Assembly: GCA_014237465.1 (NCBI GenBank)
Contig: JABZFM010000019.1
Span: 1 to 64,000 of the forward strand
Length of the DNA: 64,000 nucleotides
Direction of reading: 5' to 3'
Source of the DNA: Desulfobacteraceae bacterium
Lineage (GTDB): Bacteria; Desulfobacterota; Desulfobacteria; Desulfobacterales; Desulfosalsimonadaceae
Shown: positions 51,555 through 62,901 of the stretch, piece after piece
How the letters are laid out: every line of letters begins with the position of its first letter
Numbering within the stretch: the first letter of the stretch is position 1
Program-made: the position numbers and the translations under genes
The notes under the pieces: generated by a model
Database searches by the model: none
Told to the model about the DNA's origin: nothing
The model's input: only the letters and a program-made list of their open reading frames with translations

Positions 51555-52196
51555 ATGGCGCTGATCAATACAAAAAAAAATGAAATTCAGCTGAAAATCG
51601 TTTATTACGGACCCGGGAGAGGCGGCAAGACCAGCAGCCTGGAATACATCCAGCAGAAACTTGCCAGTCGCAACAAAGCCAAAATAATTAAGCTGAAGGG
51701 CAATCAAGAGCGAACCCTCTTTTTCGATTTCTATCCACTCAACCTCGGCAGGGTAAAGGGGTTTAATATCAGGATTCAGCTCTATTCGGTGCCCGGTCAG
51801 GATCGGCTGGAACCGCTCCGCAAGCTGATATTAAGAGGGGTGGACGGCATTGTGTTTGTGGCGGATTCGATGATCCTGCGGCGAAGACACAATATTCAAT
51901 CCTTCGAAAATCTGATTCAGACCCTTGGTTTGTACAATAAAAAAATTTCAACCATCCCCTTGGCAATTCAATTCAACAAGGTCGATCTTGCCCTGGAAGG
52001 CATCCCGATTCTTTCCCCTCTCACCCTTAAGGCCGATCTCAGGAAATGCCTGTATGGGAACGGGCATTTCATCGAAAAGACGCCATGTAATGAGAGCAGT
52101 ACTGTCTCCGGTAAAAATGTATTAAAATCTCTTCAGGACATCATCGGGTTGACCATAAGGCACCTGAACTTCGATGCCATTGCCAGGAAACCCTGA
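51555..52196 (+). CDS. MglA-like small GTPase
   Basis: The 213-residue protein has the G1 loop GPGRGGKTS (19-27), a G3-like VPGQDR and an IQFNKVDL segment standing for the NKxD motif. This is the pattern of the bacterial Ras-like MglA group, which controls polarity and gliding. The neighbour at 52343 ends in a Roadblock-like domain, the fold of MglB-type GTPase-activating partners. The start is ATG 51555; no strong ribosome site. Confidence 0.75.
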   Translation: MALINTKKNEIQLKIVYYGPGRGGKTSSLEYIQQKLASRNKAKIIKLKGNQERTLFFDFYPLNLGRVKGFNIRIQLYSVPGQDRLEPLRKLILRGVDGIVFVADSMILRRRHNIQSFENLIQTLGLYNKKISTIPLAIQFNKVDLALEGIPILSPLTLKADLRKCLYGNGHFIEKTPCNESSTVSGKNVLKSLQDIIGLTIRHLNFDAIARKP

Positions 52197-52215
52197 AGAC
52201 TTAATTTTTTTTTAC

Positions 52216-52243
52216 TTCAATGGCTGAATAACGCAGCTCCTGA
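52216..52243. repeat. GGCTGAATAACGCAG repeat, copy 2
   Basis: This 28-bp block matches 29178-29205 with a single mismatch. It lies between the MglA-like gene and the receiver gene. Only one half of the structure seen at 29113-29221 is present. Confidence 0.6.
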
Positions 52244-52342
52244 ATTGCTCCGGCCCGCCTTTGGTAAAGAGAATTAATTTGATAAGTATTTAGCTATATT
52301 TAAAAATAATATTTTTTTATATGACGAAACAATAGGTTTACC

Positions 52343-53419
52343 ATGGACAAAGTTCTTATCCTAGACGGAGATGCCGATTATGTTCATTCCCTTAAATCGG
52401 GGCTGGATAAAATACGTCAGTTTGAGGTGGAAACCGCTACACGTGGAGAAAAAGCCATTGCGCTTCTTGAAAAGAAATCTTTTTCGGTATTTGTAACCGA
52501 AATTTTTCCCCCGGACCTGGACGCCCTGGACCTGTTATCATTTATGACTCGAAAGCGTCCGAATACTCCCTGCATTATCATGACGGATCAGGGAAAACCC
52601 TGGTTTAAAAAACAAATGGCGCAACAATCATTTCTTTATCACCTGGAAAAACCCTTTAAAAGCAGTACGCTGGCATCCGCTATCCTCGTCGGTTTGAATC
52701 TCAGGGATGAAGGAAAAAATTTTAGAGGGATGACCATGACAGCCCTTCTGCCGCTGATCGAAAGCTTACAAAAAACCTGTCGTCTGGAAGTAGCGTCAAA
52801 AAACAAAGGAAAAGGATACCTTTATTTTAATGACGGTCGTCTCATTGATGCCCATTTTAAAGAATTAAGCAGCGAGGGTGCTGCACAGGAAATAGTGAAA
52901 TGGGACCGTATTTTTATTAAGGTAACCGAATTACCGCGAAGTCGAACCCGAACGCGCGTTAAGACGCACCTAATGGAAATGGCCGGTGCAAGTTGGCACG
53001 AAAACAGAAGAAAAGGTCTTAATTCCGTTCAGCTGACCCCGGAATACCTCTCGACGACTTTTAATCAATTTCTGGAAGAGTTTAACCGAATAAAAGGCTA
53101 TCAGGCCCTGGCGGTGATCGGAGAAAAAGGTGAAATCCTGGCATCTGATCAAAAGGATGAAATAATCAATATCGTTCACCTGGTTGGTGATTTAAAAAAT
53201 TTTTTTCCCTCCGCTGATAAGGAAGCCTCTAATTATATAAACCTTGGTAAAGGAGAGGCCTTTACACTGCATAAAGAGCAGTGTATTCTTATTATTTTAA
53301 AACCCCCAAAAAAAACAAATCCCCGCATCCGACTAATAGGCGTTACTTCACCTATGGGAAACTGGTTTTACATGAAAAAGACCCTTGAAAAGATGCTTGC
53401 CGAAATTGTAAACTTTTAA
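52343..53419 (+). CDS. receiver / PATAN (DUF4388) / Roadblock-like protein
   Basis: Residues 1-120 look like a receiver domain, but the phosphoacceptor position holds E53 (VTEIFPP) instead of Asp, with the conserved Lys in LEKPF. Residues about 127-215 match the PATAN/DUF4388 domain (FRGMTMTALLPLIESLQKTC, FNDGRLIDAHF). Residues about 240-355 resemble a Roadblock/LC7 domain (FNRIKGYQALAVIGEKGEIL). Glu can mimic a permanently phosphorylated state. Together with the MglA-like GTPase upstream, it probably forms a GTPase-regulator pair. Confidence 0.7.
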   Translation: MDKVLILDGDADYVHSLKSGLDKIRQFEVETATRGEKAIALLEKKSFSVFVTEIFPPDLDALDLLSFMTRKRPNTPCIIMTDQGKPWFKKQMAQQSFLYHLEKPFKSSTLASAILVGLNLRDEGKNFRGMTMTALLPLIESLQKTCRLEVASKNKGKGYLYFNDGRLIDAHFKELSSEGAAQEIVKWDRIFIKVTELPRSRTRTRVKTHLMEMAGASWHENRRKGLNSVQLTPEYLSTTFNQFLEEFNRIKGYQALAVIGEKGEILASDQKDEIINIVHLVGDLKNFFPSADKEASNYINLGKGEAFTLHKEQCILIILKPPKKTNPRIRLIGVTSPMGNWFYMKKTLEKMLAEIVNF

Positions 53420-53492
53420 GTTTCTCTTTTTTTGCCTGAAATAGATGTATTTTCAGTCTGTTTTTTTTCCCCTTTCTTCAACCATCTGTTAT

Positions 53493-54158
53493 CTATAACA
53501 CCTTCACTTCTTCATACAGCCATTGAACCCATTTATCAATTCCCTCGCCGGTCCGGCAGGAGACTTCAAAAATCCGGATGTCCGGGTTAATTTTTAACAC
53601 CCGCTCACGGCATTTTTCTACGTCAAAATCCGATAACTCCAGAAAATCCGTCTTGTTGATAACCAGGACGTGACAGACGGAAAACATCAGGGGATATTTT
53701 AAGGGTTTGTCATCACCTTCGGGAACGCTCAAAATCATGGCATTTTTGATGGCACCGGTTTCAAACTCCGCCGGGCATACCAGATTTCCCACATTTTCCA
53801 GGATCACGAGATCAAGAGTATCCGTATCCATGGCATTTAACCCGGACTTCACCATGGTGGCATCCATGTGGCAAAAACCGCCGGTGCGTATCTGGATAGC
53901 AGCCACCCCTTCTTTTGCCACTTTTTCCGCATCCACCATGGAATCAATGTCTGCCTCCATGACGCCGATGCGCAGTTTTTCTTTAAGGTTCCGGATGGTC
54001 TGAATCACCAGGCTGGTTTTTCCAGCGCCCGGCGATGCCATCAGGTTCAGTAGAAATGTTTTTTCTTTTCGAAGATTCTCCTGAAGCTGTTTTGCTATCT
54101 GCGTGTTATCTGCCAGAATGTCTTCCTTGACCTCAATCAGTCTTATTTCATCACTCAT
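53493..54158 (-). CDS. hypB: hydrogenase nickel incorporation GTPase HypB
   Basis: The 221-residue protein has a P-loop ASPGAGKTS (42-49) and the HypB-specific C-terminal segments IVINKTDFLEL and SCRTGEG. The His-rich nickel-storage N-terminus of some homologues is absent. It delivers nickel to [NiFe] hydrogenase with HypA, whose gene overlaps by 4 bp. Confidence 0.92.
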   Translation of the reverse strand: MSDEIRLIEVKEDILADNTQIAKQLQENLRKEKTFLLNLMASPGAGKTSLVIQTIRNLKEKLRIGVMEADIDSMVDAEKVAKEGVAAIQIRTGGFCHMDATMVKSGLNAMDTDTLDLVILENVGNLVCPAEFETGAIKNAMILSVPEGDDKPLKYPLMFSVCHVLVINKTDFLELSDFDVEKCRERVLKINPDIRIFEVSCRTGEGIDKWVQWLYEEVKVL

Positions 54159-54505
54159 ATTGCCTCCAGGTTTTTAACAAAATATTCCCGCCCGGAAATC
54201 AGGGAATTCTTTTTACTTCCGCATTCCGGGCAGACCAATGCTTTGTCCTGTTTAATATCTGCGATATAGGCGTCCCCGCAGTCAGAGCACTTCATCACCA
54301 CTGGGGTTCTTTCGATCTTCAGCCGGGCGCCCTCGGCAATGCCGCCTTTGGCTAGATGATCAAAATACTGCTGCATCCACTTATCCTCCAGGTCACTCAA
54401 CTCCCCGACCTGGAGATGGACCGCAATCACCTTGTTCACATTATTATCCACCGCATGCTTTAAAACAACCTTAAGAATGCTGTTTATTACCGGTAATTCA
54501 TGCAT
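54155..54505 (-). CDS. hypA: hydrogenase maturation nickel chaperone HypA
   Basis: The 116-residue protein begins MHELPVINSILK; the N-terminal Met-His-Glu binds nickel. A zinc site is formed by CSDCGDAY and CPECGSKK. It is paired with hypB; hypCDEF are not in the window, so they are encoded elsewhere. Confidence 0.92.
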   Translation of the reverse strand: MHELPVINSILKVVLKHAVDNNVNKVIAVHLQVGELSDLEDKWMQQYFDHLAKGGIAEGARLKIERTPVVMKCSDCGDAYIADIKQDKALVCPECGSKKNSLISGREYFVKNLEAI

Positions 54506-54567
54506 GGCAAATTCCTTTTGCAGGTAATTAGGTAATGGGTATCAATTCTGTTGGTAAAAATCCGGGC

Positions 54568-55017
54568 TTATTTGGATAACGCAATACCCTCTTTTTCAAG
54601 AACAATTCGATGGGCTTTGTATAGTGCACCAATGGCTTTTTTGAAATTTTTTTTACTGATTCCAAACATTTTATAAATATGTTCGGCTGAACTTTTATCC
54701 GTTATTTCGATATATCCACCCTGTGCCGCAATTTTTTGAATAATTTGTTCTGATATGTCCGCCACTTTTTCATAACCGGGTTTTTGCAGGCAAAGATCTA
54801 TTTTCCCGTCATCTCTTACTTTTTTCACAAACCCTTTTATCTTCTGCCCTTCATACAATTTCTGAAAAATCTCCGTATGATAAAGAATACCCCAGGCACG
54901 GTTATCAATAACGGCTTTATAGCCCAGGTTGGTTGAATCTGCTATGGTTAAATCAACGGGTTGTCCTTCTTTGAGATCTCCCGGCTGTGAAGTCAGAACT
55001 TTTTCACATTTGTTCAT
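54568..55017 (-). CDS. CvfB-like protein lacking its N-terminal half
   Basis: The 149-residue protein corresponds to the C-terminal half of CvfB/YitL: one S1-type domain (WGILYHTEIFQKLYEGQKI, then GFVKKVRDDGKIDLCLQKPG) and the winged-helix end (DKSSAEHIYKMFGISKKNFK). A normal member has further S1 domains and is almost twice as long. It is preceded after 6 bp by a PIN-like gene. It may be a naturally short form or a truncated gene. Confidence 0.65.
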   Translation of the reverse strand: MNKCEKVLTSQPGDLKEGQPVDLTIADSTNLGYKAVIDNRAWGILYHTEIFQKLYEGQKIKGFVKKVRDDGKIDLCLQKPGYEKVADISEQIIQKIAAQGGYIEITDKSSAEHIYKMFGISKKNFKKAIGALYKAHRIVLEKEGIALSK

Positions 55018-55023
55018 ATTAAA

Positions 55024-55395
55024 TCAATCTTTCCTGTTCTTTTCAGTTATTCTTTCATAAACCATTTTTCCGTATTCAAAAATAAATGCATTATAGTAGG
55101 CTTCATCCTGCAGCAAATCAAGGGCTGCTATATAGTCCGCCTGATTAATTACTTTTTTATATATCAGAAAATTCATTATCATCAGGGTATTAAAAAAAGG
55201 AAGGCTGCTGCGCTTTGCCTGCTTCAACATTTTTTTGTCTTCTGAAATGATCGGCTGTTGGAAATGTTTTGCGGTCTCTATCAAAGACTGGTCCGTGTCT
55301 TTTTTTTTAGTGATAATTTCTTTTATTTCAATTAATTCAACACGTTCAAGTTCTGCCGAAGTTCCGAATTCCTTGACCACGCCCGGAATCGTCAT
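55024..55395 (-). CDS. PIN-domain-like protein with unclear start
   Basis: The ATG gives 123 residues, but the reading continues upstream without interruption as DRALIDTSSLIYLNKIELLD, which is the first strand of a PIN nuclease including its first catalytic Asp. With it, the four acidic residues of the fold are complete: D in LIDTSS, E in VVKEF, D in DQSLIE and D in SEDKKM. No ATG, GTG or TTG exists in that extension, so the start is an unusual codon (for example CTG or ATT) or the gene is decayed. PIN proteins are typically RNases of toxin-antitoxin modules; no antitoxin is visible. Confidence 0.55.
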   Translation of the reverse strand: MTIPGVVKEFGTSAELERVELIEIKEIITKKKDTDQSLIETAKHFQQPIISEDKKMLKQAKRSSLPFFNTLMIMNFLIYKKVINQADYIAALDLLQDEAYYNAFIFEYGKMVYERITEKNRKD

Positions 55396-55593
55396 TAAGT
55401 GAAGTGTCTTTGATGAAATATCTAACAGCTCTATTTTATTTAAATAAATCAGAGAAGAAGTGTCAATTAATGCCCGGTCAAGTGCATCAAATTGTTTTAA
55501 AACATTTGAAATTGAATTAAATTTGGGTAGCTTTTTGATTTGATCATCCTGTGGTATGGATCGTTGTTTCTTTTATAAATAATACCCACCCGT

Positions 55594-55965
55594 TTATACC
55601 TTTTCCCAGTTTTTTACTGTCTGAACAAGCTCTCTCACATAACTGCATTCACATTTTGCCGGGCAAGGTTCCAGATTGTTTTTGTGAAGGCATAATTCAT
55701 GACATTCTTCAGTGCCCAACAAACATTGAAAATAAACGGGTCCATCATAGAGATCTTTAAACTGATGGACTCTGACTGCAATGGTGGACCCGCAGTTTTC
55801 ATTATGATGATTAAATAAAAACAAACCATATTCCAGGTTTTCTATATCTGCCTGGTAACCAATCATTTCGATTTTCGGATCACCTAAGAATTTATTTCTT
55901 TCCTTCCATATAAATTTACACATGGTACACTTTTTAAAAACACGGTTGACTTCTGTTTCGCTCAT
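55594..55965 (-). CDS. cysteine-rich hypothetical protein
   Basis: I do not recognise this 123-residue protein. It has ten cysteines: KKCTMCKF near the N-terminus, NENCG, and CLLGTEECHELCLHK then PCPAKCECSYV near the end. That pattern suggests metal or cluster binding. It is predicted soluble. It is separated from the PIN-like gene by about 120-200 bp on the same strand. Confidence 0.6.
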   Translation of the reverse strand: MSETEVNRVFKKCTMCKFIWKERNKFLGDPKIEMIGYQADIENLEYGLFLFNHHNENCGSTIAVRVHQFKDLYDGPVYFQCLLGTEECHELCLHKNNLEPCPAKCECSYVRELVQTVKNWEKV

Positions 55966-56111
55966 TTTTTTCCCATTTTTACAACTGATGATTTGAATTT
56001 AGGTTTTATATATACTTTAAAAAACTAATATTTTTAATAAAATATCAGGTGCTATTGCAATTTAACAGGTTTTTTTTACAACTGGTATATAAGTTCATGT
56101 TTCTACAATAA

Positions 56112-56140
56112 CAAAAAATCCCGCCATCGGCGGGATTTAA
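56112..56140 (-). terminator. terminator of gyrB
   Basis: AATCCCGCC (56117-56125) pairs with GGCGGGATT (56129-56137) around a 3-nt loop, with a run of T on the minus strand. It stands 60 bp past the gyrB stop. Confidence 0.8.
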
Positions 56141-56197
56141 TTTTTAATGATAAAATTTCTATATAATGTTCCGTGCATATGGGTCTTTACAAAATCA

Positions 56198-58642
<2,445 letters not shown>

Positions 58643-58744
58643 TTACAATCTCTTCTCTATATTCTTGTTAATTTGTTGTTTGCTTTATAATCAAGTTTAA
58701 ATATTAAAAACCGGCGGGTTTATTTTATATATGTTTATATTTCA

Positions 58745-59863
58745 CTATATTTTCATAGGCATGATAATATTTAAATAAACAGCATTTTTTCCGCCGCGAA
58801 CAATACAGGGACTTTCACCATCTTTAATATTTAGTAATACTTTTTCAGTTTCAATATAATTTAAGGCTTCAATAAAATATTTCGGATTAAACGCCGCTTC
58901 CACCATCTCCCTTTTAAAAGAAATTGTTATTTTTTCTTTTGATTCCCCTATATTGGGATTGGTCGCCCGGATCATCAACTCATTATTTTCCAGGTGAAAA
59001 ACAACCCCGCGATATTCATCGGACGTAATAATCGCCATTCGTTTCAGCATCATCAGAAGCAAATTTCTATCAAATTCCACGTCAAAACTGTCATCGATAT
59101 TCAATAAATCATGATACTGGGGGAATTCTCCCTCCAGTAAGTTGATGATAATGGTTTCATTGTCTTTTTTAACAATAAAATGATTGGCTTTAACCCCCAG
59201 ATCAACATCTCCTTCCGTTTCCAGGAATTTATTAACCTCGGCCAGTCCTTTTTTAGGGACAATAATATTATCACCTTTATTAAATTTTGATTTATTTTCA
59301 CATAAATAATCCACCATGGATAATCTTTTGATGTCTGTTGAAACCATGCGGATGATCTGTTTTTTGTCTTCCGATAATCTTTCTAAATTTACACCAATCA
59401 TGTGTTCCCGTTTTTCATCACCAGCCACGCTGATAACGATTGATTTTTCAATCATTTTTTTAAATGATTCTGAATTAATCGTAAAAAAATTAACATCTTC
59501 AACTTTTGGAATATCCGGAAAATCCTCCGGGTTCATACCCACCAGATGGTATTCAACATTTTCGGAAGATATTTCGATCCATCGGTTATCCAGTTCCTCT
59601 ATATTAATATAATCGGTTGGAAACATTTTAACGATATCATGAAATTTACTGGCATTGACGGCGACCACGCCCGAGGCTTCCACAACTGCCGTATAACTTC
59701 CTTCAAACCCGGTCTCAAGATCTGTTGCAGATAAAATAATTTCATCTCCGCTTGCCTTGATTAATACATTTTCAGTAATTGCCAGACTGGTTTTCCGACC
59801 AACGATTCCCTGAATGCGGGACAGCACATCCGTAATTTCATTTTTCTGAATTGTAAACTTCAT
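58745..59863 (-). CDS. dnaN: DNA polymerase III sliding clamp
   Basis: The 372-residue protein shows the three-domain clamp fold, starting MKFTIQKNEITDVLSRIQGI and ending NIIMPMKI. It encircles DNA for the replicative polymerase. dnaA, usually its neighbour, is not next to it here; the upstream side is an AT-rich gap and a small membrane protein gene. Confidence 0.96.
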   Translation of the reverse strand: MKFTIQKNEITDVLSRIQGIVGRKTSLAITENVLIKASGDEIILSATDLETGFEGSYTAVVEASGVVAVNASKFHDIVKMFPTDYINIEELDNRWIEISSENVEYHLVGMNPEDFPDIPKVEDVNFFTINSESFKKMIEKSIVISVAGDEKREHMIGVNLERLSEDKKQIIRMVSTDIKRLSMVDYLCENKSKFNKGDNIIVPKKGLAEVNKFLETEGDVDLGVKANHFIVKKDNETIIINLLEGEFPQYHDLLNIDDSFDVEFDRNLLLMMLKRMAIITSDEYRGVVFHLENNELMIRATNPNIGESKEKITISFKREMVEAAFNPKYFIEALNYIETEKVLLNIKDGESPCIVRGGKNAVYLNIIMPMKI

Positions 59864-60122
59864 TTGGATTCCTTTAATACTTTATTTAAAGATATTATAT
59901 TAATATTAAGGAATGTTCATAACTCTAATAACTTTTTAACTGATTAATTATAAAAAATATTTTATATTAAAAAGGTGATGAAAATGTATTGCATTGTGAT
60001 TCTAAAACTGTTGACTTATGAACGGTGTTTTAAAAATTGTCTAAAACTATTCGGTTATCAACAAAATATCAATACAAAAATGTTTATAAAAAAGCGTGTA
60101 AATAAACCCACGGCTTATTAAA
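59864..60122. other. AT-rich gap by dnaN, weak origin candidate
   Basis: The stretch is very AT-rich and contains one near-consensus DnaA box (TTATCAACA, 60055-60063, one mismatch) and two poorer ones (TGTTCATAA at 59914-59922, TGTTTATAA at 60081-60089). It lies between the divergently read dnaN and a membrane protein gene. That fits an origin, but the boxes are too few and weak to be sure. Confidence 0.3.
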
Positions 60123-60377
60123 ATGAAAGCGACGTTAAAGGAAATTTATTTTAATTATTTTTGGTGGATTTGGCAAATTATTCTTGTGTTTTTTTGCGGG
60201 TTTTTTTTAGTCTTCGGAATCCAGATTTTAATTAAATCCTATCAATTAAATAACCCCTTTTATTTTATAATGATATTTTTTGCATCCAATTTGATCATTT
60301 TAATCAGCGTGGTACTGATGGCCGGATTCATATATCGGATGTATGGCGTTTATCGTTTAATAAACAATAAAAAATGA
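60123..60377 (+). CDS. small two-TM membrane protein
   Basis: The 84-residue protein has two long hydrophobic helices (about 13-36 and 43-70), aromatic-rich at the start (YFNYFWWIWQIIL). I do not recognise a family. It lies 28 bp upstream of a lipoprotein gene and is probably cotranscribed. Confidence 0.55.
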   Translation: MKATLKEIYFNYFWWIWQIILVFFCGFFLVFGIQILIKSYQLNNPFYFIMIFFASNLIILISVVLMAGFIYRMYGVYRLINNKK

Positions 60378-60405
60378 AATCACTTACATGGTTTGGAGGA
60401 GTTGA

Positions 60406-61017
60406 ATGAAAAAAAATCCTATTAAATGGTATTTTTTTATTTTTGTTTTTTTTATTATCTCATGTTCAGGCACCAAACTGACCCAAAAACAGGTTAATGA
60501 AGAATTTAAAGGAAAACCCGTATCTGATATTCTTGTAATTGCAATAGCAGACAAAGAAAAGTCCCGGTTGTCCTTTGAAAAAAAATTTGTTGCACATCTG
60601 AAAGCAGTTGGGGTTGAGGCCGTATCAAGCGCGGACGTTATACCGATGCCGGCAGATTTAGAACTGCAAAAAGAAGATATATTAAACGCGGTTAAAAAAT
60701 TTAAAAATGACGCAGTTATTATTACACATGTAAAAAGCATAGAAGACAAAGATATATATACTCGTAATTACCGCGGAGGGAGAGGGTATTACGGATATTA
60801 CGGATATGCTCACAGCTATGTGCATAATCCAGGCTATTCCAGTATAGATACCATTGTCCGGCTGGAAACAAATCTTTATGATGTAAAAACCGAACAACTC
60901 ATTTGGTCCGGACAATCAAAAACCTGGAACAAAGACTCAAAAAATGAAATCATTAATGATGTGATTAAGGTGGTGATTAATGATTTGCAGAAAAATAAAT
61001 TAATTAAAAAAAAATAA
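60406..61017 (+). CDS. lipoprotein of unknown function
   Basis: The 203-residue protein has a lipoprotein signal (IFVFFIISCSG, lipidated Cys about residue 20) with a GGAGG ribosome site. The mature part has an alpha/beta body with strands such as SDILVIAIAD and DAVIITHVKS, a Gly/Tyr-rich loop (GGRGYYGYYGYAHSY) and a segment EQLIWSGQSKTW typical of DUF4136-like envelope lipoproteins. Likely membrane-anchored in the periplasm. Confidence 0.65.
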   Translation: MKKNPIKWYFFIFVFFIISCSGTKLTQKQVNEEFKGKPVSDILVIAIADKEKSRLSFEKKFVAHLKAVGVEAVSSADVIPMPADLELQKEDILNAVKKFKNDAVIITHVKSIEDKDIYTRNYRGGRGYYGYYGYAHSYVHNPGYSSIDTIVRLETNLYDVKTEQLIWSGQSKTWNKDSKNEIINDVIKVVINDLQKNKLIKKK

Positions 61018-61044
61018 ATATTTAAGAAGTCATCTCTTGGAGGA

Positions 61045-61620
61045 TTACACTCTTTTCAACCAAGATTTAAATCCAACAATTAGAAAAGCAACGATAAAGA
61101 CCCAATAGCCTAATAGAAAGCTTGTATTATTTCTTAATCCATTCAGATATTCCAGAAGGCCAGGGGCAAGCAGTAACGTAATCAAAACGTTAACGCTACC
61201 TAAGGCCAGCGCAACAAGAACATCACTTGGGTAATGAACGCCTAAGTAAATCCGCAAATACACCATTGTAGGAATCATCCACCCAAACAGAATCAAGGAT
61301 ATATAACCGAATTGAGAATAGATAAGGCTAACACACAAGGTCGTCCATAAAACATGACCTGATGGAAAACTTTCTAACTCCTTTGATCCGTGACCCGGAT
61401 CGCGATTTTTAATTTCAATCTGTAGATGCTGCTGCAATTCACCGTTGGCATATGGACGCTTCCGCTTCACCTTGGTCTTACAAAGAACAAATGCTATGTT
61501 GCTGATCATTAATCCAAACATAAGCAAGATAGAAAGCTGGTAAAAGGAGTCAATGTTTATAAATTGTCTTATAAGTGCTGCGACGAATACAACGAGCAGC
61601 CAAAATGGGCCATCACCCAT
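61045..61620 (-). CDS. PAP2-family membrane phosphatase
   Basis: The 191-residue protein has about six membrane helices and the three phosphatase motifs: KVKRKRPY (KxxxxxxRP-like), FPSGH, and RIYLGVHYPSD. It probably dephosphorylates lipid phosphates such as undecaprenyl diphosphate or phosphatidic acid. Substrate unknown. Convergent with the lipoprotein gene. Confidence 0.85.
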   Translation of the reverse strand: MGDGPFWLLVVFVAALIRQFINIDSFYQLSILLMFGLMISNIAFVLCKTKVKRKRPYANGELQQHLQIEIKNRDPGHGSKELESFPSGHVLWTTLCVSLIYSQFGYISLILFGWMIPTMVYLRIYLGVHYPSDVLVALALGSVNVLITLLLAPGLLEYLNGLRNNTSFLLGYWVFIVAFLIVGFKSWLKRV

Positions 61621-61791
61621 AAAAATCAGTGCTTTTATAGAAATTGAGTGCTTAAAGGGCTTTTAATAAACCCACTTAAGAATTTGTCTATCAATTCTTA
61701 TTAAATATTCCATAAGTAATCTTAAGGCAGTATAGAAAGAGTTGCAGTTAACTTTTTAAAAGAAACAGTTATCTGCAAGAGTGAATCATAG

Positions 61792-61910
61792 AAATTGCAT
61801 CTTGCGACAACGTAGGGTGCATTCCATGCACCATTTCAGAGCCGGTCAGCTTTCAAGTGGTGCGTGAAACGCACCCTACTTAAGCGAAACGGATAACCCT
61901 GTAATAAAAT
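61792..61910. repeat. GTAGGGTGCATTC repeat, copy 2
   Basis: The block contains AAATTGCA, then GTAGGGTGCATTCCATGCAC, and ends GCGAAACGGATAACC, in the order seen at 43623-43718. Here it also holds a return copy, GGTGCGTGAAACGCACC, so GTAGGGTGC and GCACCCTAC make inverted ends of an inner 68-bp segment (61812-61879). The remainder of the gap 61621-62000 holds nothing recognised. Confidence 0.65.
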
Positions 61911-62000
61911 TCATTATGTTACAAACCAAAACAGGCACTCGTCAAGTGTATTGCAGATATTTAGAACCGCTGTCAAAGGAACACGAGACAGGTTTTTATT

Positions 62001-62261
62001 CTAACTCCTATCTTCCTTGATTAACGGCTTGAATAGATATTCAAGACCGTTGACCTTTATTTCGTACACATTTTTAAGCATCTCCCCCAACTCCCCATTT
62101 GGAAACCCTTTTTGTGAAAACCAGACCACATAGGGTTCCGGAAGATCCACCAGGCGGACACCGGCATATTTTCCATACGGCATTTTAGCATGTGCCAGTT
62201 TCAGTAGATATTGGGCGTCCGGAATCTCTATTCCGGAAGGATGATCATCAAACGTCATCAA
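62001..62261 (-). CDS. DUF3820 protein
   Basis: The 86-residue protein has the core MPYGKYAGVRLVDLPEPYVV and WFSQKGFPNGELGEML, matching DUF3820. It is soluble; its role is not established. It overlaps the upstream M15 peptidase gene by 14 bp. Confidence 0.8.
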   Translation of the reverse strand: MMTFDDHPSGIEIPDAQYLLKLAHAKMPYGKYAGVRLVDLPEPYVVWFSQKGFPNGELGEMLKNVYEIKVNGLEYLFKPLIKEDRS

Positions 62262-62901
62262 ATATTCCTTTCAAAATTCGTTTCACCCGGCTCAGCCACT
62301 TGGGCTCCGCGTTCATATAATCGGTAACGCATTGACCATAATGCTGTTCCCATTTTTTTATATCCTTAATGTTCAGTCCGTCATCTAAATGAACAGGATC
62401 TTCAGTTTCAAAATCACCCCCCCACCGGATGTCGGTATCCGAGCGAACATCATTGATAAATCCTTTAATAAAAACCGGGAGCTTACTAAAATTTCCGCTT
62501 GTTAGGTCTCTGGATTCAAAGACCTTGCCGCCGTAAACCATATTAAAATCCAGCGCATGGCCGGCCAGGTGATTTGATTTAACAGCCGGGGCGACAATGG
62601 CGTCATGGACTTTTTTATTCGGCGGACGGTAGCTTTGGGTAATCAGGAGATGCAGGTTGTTTTTTACGGCATATCTGTTGATTTGATCCGCAATCTTATA
62701 AAAATCCCGGTGAACGAGCACCTGCCTGCCCCGGTGTCCCCGGATCCGGCTGCCGATATATTCAGCCAGAAAATTAAATGTTTTGGAATCCAAATGGGTC
62801 CAGAACTGGTTATAGAAATAAAAATACCCGGAAATCAGACAAAAAATTAAAACAATGCCGATGGGGAGCCTGTATTTTGGTATAATTCCAGCAAAATTCA
62901 T
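62248..62901 (-). CDS. membrane-anchored M15-type peptidase
   Basis: The ATG at 62901, overlapping the Nudix stop by 4 bp, gives 217 residues. An N-terminal helix (LPIGIVLIFCLISGYFYFY) anchors the protein. The catalytic domain has SNHLAGHALDF (SxHxxGxAxD zinc motif) and RWGGDFETEDPVHL, as in VanY-like and endolysin L-alanyl-D-glutamate peptidases. It probably cleaves peptidoglycan stem peptides in the periplasm. Confidence 0.8.
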   Translation of the reverse strand: MNFAGIIPKYRLPIGIVLIFCLISGYFYFYNQFWTHLDSKTFNFLAEYIGSRIRGHRGRQVLVHRDFYKIADQINRYAVKNNLHLLITQSYRPPNKKVHDAIVAPAVKSNHLAGHALDFNMVYGGKVFESRDLTSGNFSKLPVFIKGFINDVRSDTDIRWGGDFETEDPVHLDDGLNIKDIKKWEQHYGQCVTDYMNAEPKWLSRVKRILKGIFDDV

